NCBI GenBank assembly: GCA_006503535.1
Contig: QYRS01000011.1
Coordinates: 2,542,001-2,606,000 of the forward strand
Origin: Arthrinium phaeospermum
Lineage: Eukaryota; Ascomycota; Sordariomycetes; Amphisphaeriales; Apiosporaceae
DNA: 64,000 nt
Direction of reading: 5' to 3'
In this document: one piece after another, positions 56,231 through 64,000 of the stretch
How the letters are laid out: every line of letters begins with the position of its first letter
Position numbering within the stretch: position 1 is the stretch's first letter
The notes under the pieces: generated by a model
What the model was told of the DNA's origin: nothing
The model's database searches: none
Seen by the model: only the letters and a program-made list of their open reading frames with translations
Position numbers and translations under genes: made by a program

Positions 56231-57373
56231 TTAGGACCAGCTCAAGATGGACGCCGCCGGGCTGCCGTTGAGCTCGTAGACCACCATGACCCGCCCACCG
56301 CCAAAGTCCATGGCGCCGGCCCAGTGGCTGTTCTCGCCGCGCACCTCGGCCGGGCCGCCCCAGGTCATGTCGCCGCCGTGGAGCCCGGCCGAGACGGTGG
56401 CCTTGATCTTGGTCACGTTGGGCCACTGCCCCTTGGCCGAGTCCTCGTCGGTCATGAAGACGGCCACCAGCCCCTTGCCCTCGACGTTGGCGATCTGGGG
56501 GGCGCCCGCGTTGCTGCCGGCGGCGGGCTCGTAGACGACGCCGCGGTTGCCGTACGAGGCGCCGTCGTCGTAGCTGACGGCGTACTCGACGCTGAAGGTG
56601 CCGTGGCGCGTCGTCTCGAGGATGATGACGAGGGCGTCGCGGCCGTCCGAGTCGCGGATGCTCGCGATGCCCTGCATGCCGTCCCGCAGATGCTCCGAGG
56701 GGTCGTGGATCTGCAGGTTGACGGGCTCGGTCCAGGTGGCGCCGCCGTCGCTCGACAGGACGCGGAAGGTCTCCTGGTTGTCCGTGGCCAGCTCCTTGCT
56801 GTAAGTCAGCTGCAGGCGGCCGTCGGCGCCGTCCCGGATGAAGGGCTCCCAGTCGCCGAGGCCGTGGCTGGCCGAGGCGGAGAACTCGTCGGCCTGGCTC
56901 AGGAACTGCCAGTTCCTGCCGCCGTCGTCCGAGGCGCAGACGCTGATGCGGAAGTAGGTGTAGGTGCCGTCGTTGTTGTTCTTGTCGTGGTTGCGGAAGG
57001 CGGCCAGGATCCGGCTGGAGCCCGGCACCTGGTGCAGGAAGGGGTTGTCAACGTCGCCGGTGCCCCGGGTGATCTCGCCGAGGGGGCTGAAGGACTGGCC
57101 CCGGTCCGTGCTGCGCAGCACGTGCAGGATGTGGTCGTTGCCGGTGATCTCCGTGTAGGCCATGAGGATGGAGCCATCGGCGATGGTGGTCACGCGGGGG
57201 TACGTTCCGCTGGTCGGCGCGTTGACTTGGAGGTTGCTGACCGACAGGCGTTCCTGCAGGATGTCTCGCTTGGCGTAGACGGACCTGTCCCCAACCGCAA
57301 TGGCCCGGCCCTGGACCAGCGTCGACAGCTGGCTGAGCACGAGGACCGCCCCGAGGAGCAATGAACGCACCAT
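56231..57373 (-). CDS. Secreted sialidase-fold (BNR/Asp-box) glycoside hydrolase candidate
   Basis: A single exon of 380 aa. A signal peptide (about 1-22, MVRSLLLGAVLVLSQLSTLVQG) is followed by a possible Kex2 site (YAKR at about 32-35). The rest is a six-bladed propeller type sequence with four Asp-box motifs of the S-x-D-x-G-x-x-W/F kind: STDRGQSF, SDDGGRNW, SSDGGATW and SYDDGASY. The family could be GH33 (sialidase) or GH93 (exo-arabinanase); fungal secreted members of both share this look. Candidate active-site parts are YPRVTTIADGSILMAY near the start, DVDNPFLHQVP and DWEPFIRDGADGRLQLTYS. I cannot place a full arginine triad by eye, so the substrate (sialic-acid-like sugar or arabinan) stays open. 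Confidence 0.78.
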   Translation of the reverse strand: MVRSLLLGAVLVLSQLSTLVQGRAIAVGDRSVYAKRDILQERLSVSNLQVNAPTSGTYPRVTTIADGSILMAYTEITGNDHILHVLRSTDRGQSFSPLGEITRGTGDVDNPFLHQVPGSSRILAAFRNHDKNNNDGTYTYFRISVCASDDGGRNWQFLSQADEFSASASHGLGDWEPFIRDGADGRLQLTYSKELATDNQETFRVLSSDGGATWTEPVNLQIHDPSEHLRDGMQGIASIRDSDGRDALVIILETTRHGTFSVEYAVSYDDGASYGNRGVVYEPAAGSNAGAPQIANVEGKGLVAVFMTDEDSAKGQWPNVTKIKATVSAGLHGGDMTWGGPAEVRGENSHWAGAMDFGGGRVMVVYELNGSPAASILSWS

Positions 57374-59884
57374 GATGAGTATTAGGTATATTAGGTAACG
57401 GGGCTGTGTGCTTGTGGGGAGAGGGGGGAGCTGGGTGATCTAGAGACAGATCTAACGAGAGACCGAGACACTCCCGTTCATCTTATACTCGGTCCCAGGC
57501 ACTCCACAGCATCTCCCTTGACTCGATACACTGGATCGGTCAGAGAAGAGAACAAAGAACAAAACGAAATCCTGCCCGACCACTATGTCATTGTAGCACG
57601 GCAGGGCACACGACCTGCACCCTACACCCTACACCCACACTGCCCAGGGCTAGTTGTCCCCCGGGATCGTCGTCTGCCAAGGGGAGGAATATCGTCAGGA
57701 CCGTCAGAACCGTCAGGCGTGGCCGTCAGCTCCCCCTCCCAAACCATCCCATGTATGTCATTGCATAATATCTCGCAGCGCAGGCTGGCCAGTGGGTCCG
57801 AGGACCCTGATTACCAGCATGAGTCGCCCAGTAATAAGAGGGTCGGGAAACAACCCGCGATGTCACGTCGCTGGGTCACACGAAACAGACCAGACGAATC
57901 AAGCATTGGAATTAGGGACGGTCAGGCCCATCCGCTAGGCAAGGGGACCAGAGCGATGGCTTTTCGGTTAGGTAAGTGTTGGTGATGGGGGTGCTGTGTG
58001 CACGAGAAAACTCGGACTGACTGCCTAGAACCAAAGGACGGCGCCCTGCCCTATCGGGCCTTGCCAGCACATCGGCACGACCAAGAGGACCCCCCAGTCG
58101 GAAAGGATCTAGATCTGACGTATCAGAGGGGAAAAGGAACCAAGCAGCATAAGCACAACTCAGCAATTGCACGGCACAGGTTTGCAACGCATGCATCCAC
58201 ACGGGAGTCGGAAGGGACTCGAAGGGAGTGGCTGACCCAGGTCATTAACCCGCTATCCGACCGGGATATTTCTTCTCGACGACCCACAAACCTTATTCGC
58301 GGGGCCTGTGGCACGACTCACGTCATTGGAAGCGGTCGCTCTCCCGGTTCTACTACTAAAAGGAAAGCAACCTGAACAAGTGATCAACCACAGGGCTGAT
58401 GGGACATCCCAAACCCCACGTGCAGCAAGGGCGCACGATTCGTCGCCGTTTGGGAGAGCGCCACGACTGTCTGCAGTGGCCAGTCCCGGCTCAACGGCCA
58501 GCCGACCAACGAACTTCTGTCGCCAAGCTTCGCTGTTAATTGCCAGTTCCGCTCGGGCGGTGTAGGCGAAGAGGAGAGTGGACGATGCGGGCGGGTGGCG
58601 TGATGATGGCTGCGCCAACTGCAGGAGAAGAAGGAAGGAGGAAAGGAACAGTAAGCTGGAGATGATGCGCCGCCGGGCTGCGTATTGGCTTGCAATGCAG
58701 CAGCAGCACCGCATGATGCGTCCGGACATTGAACCTGTGGTCCTGTGCGCACCTGGGTCGGGAGAAAAGAGAAGCGCTAGAAGAAAGTGGGAGAGTGGCC
58801 TGCCCAACCCGGCATAGGCCCAAACGAAACGGGGCGTCGCAAATTCCCCGTTGGTCTGTTGCTGGCCACTGCCAAGCCCCTAATGCGGGATCCGGATGGT
58901 GCAGCCTAGAAGCCCAGGGTTGCAGTGTCCAGTTTTCGTCCCCTCAAAACTGCCGAGCCCAGCAAGGCACAGCCATGCATGCGAATCATCCACGGCCGAC
59001 TGCCTGTGCGCTCTCTCGTAATCTGGTGGGCAGGGGCCCCAGTCAAAAACCAAACAGGCGCCGCTCAAGCGGGTGTCCGAAGCATTGCGAAACGGACCCA
59101 GTTTCGGTGCCGACTCTGCTCTCTGCTCTCTGCGCTCAACGACGACATCATGGCCGTGGTGGTGGGGGTGTGCGAGCGGAGCCCGACACGCTGGAGACCG
59201 ACTCCGCTGCAAAGCAAGTACTTTAGTGCTGACCCTGCCCTGCCACTCTCCCACTGCCTTGACTCACGGCTCGCTGCAGCGCACCTGAGCCCAAAGGCCA
59301 GGCAGATCGATTGCATCAGTCGTACGCAACCCGAAATTGGCCGGACGCCGTGAGACTGCCGAGCCTTAGTTCAACGTCAGCCCTTTGGCGACGTTGCATG
59401 CAATTCCGATGGCTCATTTCCAATCCGGCCGTGCTTTCAGGCGCGACTCTCCATTGTCGTCAGCTGGGGGCCGCGAAAACCGGCGCATTGCATTTGCCCG
59501 TCATTGCGCGGTTTGCTTTTTGGGCGCTGAGGTTGGACTGCGGGCTTTCTTTTCAGCACACTTGCTTTCCTCTTCGCGTCGCAATTCAGCGCCCCTTTCC
59601 GACGTTCTAGACTTTGACTCTTGTTGAAAATCAGCTATAACGTAGGATCATCCATTAAGTAGATTAAACGAGAGATACCCCCACGCCATGCATGCAACCT
59701 CGAGTGCATATTCCAATTGACTTTTCCCGGAAAGGTGCAAGGTTGCAGCCACCACTGCCGGACTGGCGTTCAGACCCCGACCAGCGATCATCTCGGCGAT
59801 ACTTGCACCAACGACGCGCCCGAGGCGGCGCGCAGGGGAGAATGAGCGGCGTAGGATTGCGATCAGCCATGCAATCAAGCAAGA
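57374..59884. other. Gene-poor region, about 2.5 kb
   Basis: Upstream of the BNR gene and downstream of the second HET gene, both on the minus strand. Overlapping ORFs on both strands at 58253-59353 have no motifs and show no exon structure. A 76-codon minus-strand frame at 59648-59878 is not convincing. Nothing else is recognised. Confidence 0.5.
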
Positions 59885-61750
59885 CTACTCTATGAGTATG
59901 ACTTCACGTTCTTGTCCAATTACCTGTTGTGCGAGGGCGGCGTCCGTGTGATTTTCCGGCCGTAGCTGCGCCACTCCTACTCGAGTGTAGGATTCTTTCC
60001 CTGGCATTCGATGTATGATGAGGGCTATTACCTTGTGAAGTGCGCTGGCAAATAAAAAGGCTAGTCGATAGTCAGACTCGTTCTCAACTACCTTTTTACC
60101 CAGCTCTGCGCTTGCCGTCTTCGAGCCAGCAAATATCGTGCTGTGGCCTCGTTGTTGAATGTATTGACGGACCATGGCAGGCTTAAGAAGCACTGCGCTT
60201 ACTTCCAGCGTGGTGCTCGGTCCCAGGATGCCGTCCTTGACTGCCACCAGTCTCATGTTTGTATAGTCCGGTGATATCCCAATAGGTGGCCAATAATCCA
60301 TTACCCCCGACCAGCCCACCCAAGACCAGGAAGGAAAGCCAACGCGCCTCTCCACCGGGATGCCATAGCGCGATAGCGACTCTTTGTCATGGACCCAGCA
60401 CATGCTTTCTAATAATGTGTCCTGCCTGCCCTTGCTGTACGGGACCCCCCACACATGGAGCAGCTCGCCACCGGTGACTTTCTGGTAATAGTTGAGGATT
60501 CCCCGGAAAGCATTCAAGGAGTCGCTTGCATAAGTCAGCTGTCGTTGCGTGTACTCGGCGATGGCGTTGCAGAGGCAGCCTATGGGCTCGAGTATGGTGG
60601 GATCGGTTCGGGAACCATGGTCTTTCCAGACAATGGGGGCCCGGCGACTGCGCGACCCGGACTCTTGTCTGCAATCAACGTCTCGAGCTTGAAGAGGGAC
60701 GCCCAGCGCCTGGGGTCGCCAACAGCTCATCTTCTTGCATTCAAAATAGACGTGCTCTTCGGTCAAGACAAGACGTCGGCATGAAAGAACCGCCTCCTGG
60801 TAGGTCCAACCCCGAGTGGCCCAGCGGGACGCATTGATGGACTTTTGCGGATGCATCGTCCGCGTTTGCACCAAACAGATGTCTCCATGCTTCAAATAAG
60901 GCCCGTAGGGGGAACCGATGCCAGGGAGTCCAGAATCAGCATCTTGGCCTGCCGCGGCGACCAGAGTCAGTTGTGCGCGTCCGTATACGGCGTCCATCTG
61001 GCCAATTTGTTCGTGGAGAGTGGACGACGAGGCACTGTCAATGCAGTAGGCATCTACCCAGAGGTACTTGAACCCCAACATCGTGGTGACTTGGATTGCA
61101 TCCTCGACGGTGCGCGGCAATCGGGCGGGAAGCTGGCCCTTGTGCAGTCCACCCAGCTCGCTGCGGTCGACTTTGCCCCATACATAGCTCAAAGCGACAT
61201 ATGTCTCTGATCCATTGTCGGGTACTGTGCAGCGCTTGTGGCAATCAATGAGTCTGATATCGTGGGCCAGTATGTCACCGCGGGGTGGCCCGCATTCATG
61301 ATGCGTTCGGCACTCATGCAGCCACTCGAGAGCAAGGGTTTGGGGGAAATAAGCCGAGAAGAGTTCCGAGTTGAAGCAAAGGAGGCCCAACAGCGATGGG
61401 CTGGACGAATCTAGGCGTTGGTAGCCCAGTTGGACAGCGGCCGACAGAGGGGATGTCCAGTCGTTGATGAACCAGTCCCCTGTAAAGTCTGGGGACAACT
61501 TCACCGAGCAAAGCCACCCCGGCTCTTTCGGGAACGTTGAGCACAGAAAGCAGGATTCACCCTCAACTTCGGCAGCTAGATCCTGCCTCTCTGCCTGCGG
61601 GGTAACCGACAAGAGCCGTGGATAGTCCCACAGCTTTCGGCCTTCCGACCATTCTGAAATAGCCTTTCCAAGATCGATATCGCGGCATCTGCGGCAAAGA
61701 GCGTTGGATGATGGGTTCATACTCTGCTGATCGGTGAAAAGCACTCGCAA
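59885..61750 (-). CDS. HET-domain protein, 621 aa
   Basis: A heterokaryon-incompatibility type protein of the second common layout: a ~180-residue N-terminal region with Cys pairs (LCRRCRDIDLGKA, SCFLCSTFP), then the HET domain and a variable C-terminus. HET marks are YVALSYVWGKVD, LGFKYLWVDAYCIDSASSS and RWATRGWTYQEAVLSCRRLVLT. VGFPSWSWVGWSGVMDYWP follows, which is also conserved in these proteins. There is no repeat or nucleotide-binding domain. The start is at 61750 or at Met10 (MNPSSNALCRRC, 61723); the second fits the family better. A single exon. Such genes usually act at fusion between unlike strains, and this one lies 13 kb from the HET-ankyrin gene. Confidence 0.88.
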   Translation of the reverse strand: MRVLFTDQQSMNPSSNALCRRCRDIDLGKAISEWSEGRKLWDYPRLLSVTPQAERQDLAAEVEGESCFLCSTFPKEPGWLCSVKLSPDFTGDWFINDWTSPLSAAVQLGYQRLDSSSPSLLGLLCFNSELFSAYFPQTLALEWLHECRTHHECGPPRGDILAHDIRLIDCHKRCTVPDNGSETYVALSYVWGKVDRSELGGLHKGQLPARLPRTVEDAIQVTTMLGFKYLWVDAYCIDSASSSTLHEQIGQMDAVYGRAQLTLVAAAGQDADSGLPGIGSPYGPYLKHGDICLVQTRTMHPQKSINASRWATRGWTYQEAVLSCRRLVLTEEHVYFECKKMSCWRPQALGVPLQARDVDCRQESGSRSRRAPIVWKDHGSRTDPTILEPIGCLCNAIAEYTQRQLTYASDSLNAFRGILNYYQKVTGGELLHVWGVPYSKGRQDTLLESMCWVHDKESLSRYGIPVERRVGFPSWSWVGWSGVMDYWPPIGISPDYTNMRLVAVKDGILGPSTTLEVSAVLLKPAMVRQYIQQRGHSTIFAGSKTASAELGKKVVENESDYRLAFLFASALHKVIALIIHRMPGKESYTRVGVAQLRPENHTDAALAQQVIGQEREVILIE

Positions 61751-62213
61751 CTGATTATTATGCCACAGATGCGAGTCTGTTAGAGCCTAAGAGTGAATGA
61801 GGCTTGGCGACGGGGCACTATTAACCCCTGCGGTGGCGTCGATCACGTGCTACCAGTCTTACCAATAACGATGGGAAAAATGAGATGCAACCAAGAAGAG
61901 ATTCGCTTATACCATACGATCATAACCCATGCTGGTCTAAAGGAGCACACCACAACAGACGCAAAGGGGCGATACTGCCATACCAGGAGCATCACGTTCT
62001 CCCCCACAGCTACTTCTATATACCATTAGCTTGGTTCACCACGACAAGACTATCAGCAGATTATAATAGGTGATCGACACACTTGATGCACTCCGTACTC
62101 TTCGTATATTGGCGAATAAAACTGCGAAGATCCGCAAACATATTGCCATCAAGTCTATTGTGTATCTATCTACGTATTCTTCTCTATATGTCTATATCTA
62201 TCAGAGGACCCCC
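61751..62213. other. Intergenic
   Basis: Upstream of the HET gene and downstream of the Trk gene, both on the minus strand. It is moderately AT-rich with several TATA-like strings. No gene was seen. Confidence 0.5.
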
Positions 62214-64000
62214 TCATCGTGACGCCCGACTCAAACTCCGCCGAATCTCGGCATCCTCATCCTCGTGTTTCTGATTGTCCCACCCGGGAAGCTTGACCGA
62301 GTGGTCCAGCGCGACGGGCAAGCCCCTGTGCCGACCCCGGATCATCATCAGGATCATGACGACCTTGCTGCCCTGGTAGAAGCCGCCCGAGAAGCTGTAG
62401 GACTGGTCGGGCAGCCCCACCGAGATGCCGATGTTGGTGTAGCCGGACACGATCTCGAACAGGAAGTTGAAGACGCTGAAGGTGCGGGGGTCGGCGATGG
62501 AGTGCGACGTCTCGATGAGCGTCACCAGGAACAGCGCCGCGGCGATGGACCACATGTCGTGAGACAACTGACCCCGGAGATGCTGCGACACCAGACTGAT
62601 GCCACCCTCGGGGGCGGCGGCGGGAGCGGTGGGGCTGTTGTCGAAGGGGATGTGCGTCGCCCGCTTGAGGGTGGGATGGCTGGGTCGGCTCGTGTCCACG
62701 CCCACGCCCTGGAAGTCGTTCATCCGCCTCTGGATCTGGCGGCCAACAAAGGCGGTCCCGCGGCGGCCGACGGCGGCGAGCCCCTTGATGGACCGGGTGG
62801 AGGCGCCGGTGGCGTGGGACATGGTATCAAACCTGGCCGAGGTGGGCGACGTCGGCGACAAGAGCGGGGCGCGGGCCGAGGCCACCATCTCGTCCAAAGA
62901 GGCCGCTTCTTCCTCGTCATCTTGCTTCTCTGCTTCCTCGGCCGAGTAGAGACCTAGGGACCGCTCCTCGTATACCTGAAGGAGTATCGTTGGTTAATGT
63001 TGTAGCTACTGTAGAGGGTGAGCTGAACTTACGTTGGAATTTCGCATCACAATAATCTCGGGGTAGGCAGCAAGGTACATGATGATGAGCAGCAGCACCT
63101 GCAGATCAAACCACAGCCCCGAGATGGAGAAGACGGCGAACCCGCCCGACGGCACCGTGCAGGCCTGGAACAGCGCAATACCGACGCGGCTGGCGACGGG
63201 GAACGCCTCAAGGACCGGGTTGCCGATGCTAAGCACCAGCAGCAGAACCCAGTCGACAGTGACCAGGCTCGAGAAGAAGGCGACGAAGACGAGATTGGCC
63301 TTGGACGGGAACATGAGCATGAAGAGGCGACGCGGGTACTTGAGGATGAAGTCAAAGGCCTCGAGCCAGTCCTGGTAGTCCTGCAGCGCCGCGGCGTTGG
63401 CGGCCCGGGGTAGCACGACCCGCTCCAGCACGACGCGGCAGAGAAAGATGATGCCACGGATGCAGGCGGGGAACGCGGCCGAGCCCGCCAGCGACAGGAT
63501 GGTGACGATGGTGAGCACGAAGGCGTCGTCGGCAAAGGCGGCGATGCCGGCGTCCAGCAGCGTGAGCCCGGCGTTGTTGAAGGACGAGATGGCCAGGAAG
63601 ATGCCGGACCACCAGGGGTCCTGCGCGTTGACGGCCGTCACCGCCCGGCTGTGCACCGAGATCCAGGCGCCCAGGGTCAGAGCGCCGAGGGCCTGGAACA
63701 GGACGAAGTAGACGGCGACGATGACGAACAGCAGCTTGAGGGCGCGGTACTCGACACCGCCCAGGTACTCGCGCTGCTCGTCGTCCAGGTCGAAGAACTG
63801 GCCGTTGCGGCCAATCGACTTGCGGTTCTCGTGCAGGAAGCTGTGGAAGTTGAACTCGTTGCCCGAAGGGGCCGGCGGGTTGTGTCTGGTGTTGATGTGC
63901 GGGTGGCGTTGGCTTAGGAACCGACCGGGCCTCCTCTGCGACCCGCTGTTGCTGATGGGCCGCGCCGCCTCTTCCAGCACGGACAGGGCGGGATGTGCGC
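62214..64000 (-). CDS. Trk/HKT-type potassium transporter, partial (5' end outside window)
   Basis: The C-terminal part of a plasma-membrane K+ uptake protein of the fungal TRK family. Two exons are seen (63033 to beyond 64000, and 62214-62975), with a clean GTAAGT...CAG intron at 62976-63032. Three of the four P-loop/selectivity-filter regions are visible: SSFNNAGLTLLD, ACTVPSGGFAVF and FEIVSGYTNIGISVGLP, each with its filter glycine. The first filter would lie upstream of the window. A hydrophilic linker of about 160 residues between the third and fourth pore units is Ser/Ala-rich, placed after MRNSNVYEERSLG. The C-terminus is polar and ends SLSRASR. Fungal TRK proteins usually carry their long loop between the first and second units, so that feature cannot be judged here. 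Confidence 0.9.

Noticed and set aside
57998..59353. Cluster of overlapping ORFs on both strands
   Set aside because: No motif, no consistent coding bias and no splice pattern; probably chance in a GC-rich spacer.
59648..59878. 76-codon minus-strand frame beside the second HET gene
   Set aside because: It is short, without a family, and has overlapping alternative frames of similar quality.

Overview
The window reads as nuclear DNA of a filamentous ascomycete, most likely a Sordariomycete. The evidence is short GT-AG introns (mostly 45-90 nt), GC-rich third codon positions, scattered single genes on both strands with no operons, and fungus-specific families (HET-domain proteins, a PTH11-like rhodopsin-fold membrane protein, a WSC-domain copper radical oxidase, a fungal Trk K+ transporter). 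I identified no rRNA, tRNA, CRISPR array or intact transposon by eye. Exon models were joined by hand from splice signals and reading frame, and each total was checked to be a multiple of three.

Layout. 1.4-9 kb: a Mn-type cation diffusion facilitator (+), a 2OG-Fe(II) dioxygenase (-), an F-box-like protein (+) and a TesB-type acyl-CoA thioesterase (-). 9.3-15.6 kb: a cytochrome P450 (-) divergent from a long intronless gene (+) that joins a bacterial-type SbcD nuclease to an SbcC ATPase. 15.7-24.7 kb: two uncharacterised proteins, a small secreted protein and a secreted type-B carboxylesterase, separated by a 4-kb gene-poor stretch holding only a possible zinc-cluster relic. 25-32.4 kb: an ArsB/NhaD-type permease (-) and a multi-span membrane protein with a long disordered tail (+). 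33.5-41.3 kb: an SDR oxidoreductase, the PTH11-like protein and a coiled-coil protein. 42.2-46.9 kb: coding relics, then a 1246-aa HET-ankyrin protein. 47.2-50.8 kb: a divergent pair, a class II-like heme peroxidase (-) and a WSC-galactose-oxidase-type copper radical oxidase (+). 51-64 kb: an uncharacterised protein of a family often mislabelled as a prenyl diphosphate synthase, a truncated SF1 helicase-like protein, a secreted BNR/sialidase-fold protein, a second HET protein and a Trk-type potassium transporter cut by the window end.

Two observations stand out. First, the SbcD-SbcC-like gene at 11.7-15.6 kb encodes the whole Mre11/Rad50-type machine in one polypeptide. It keeps every nuclease and ATPase motif but has no CxxC zinc hook. 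Second, the peroxidase and copper oxidase at 47.2-50.8 kb match the tandem alcohol oxidase/peroxidase arrangement described in plant-penetrating fungi, where the two enzymes work together on plant surface alcohols. The P450 and the SbcD-SbcC gene each carry one apparent 1-nt deletion in a homopolymer run. That suggests sequencing errors rather than two independent pseudogenes, though I cannot prove it.
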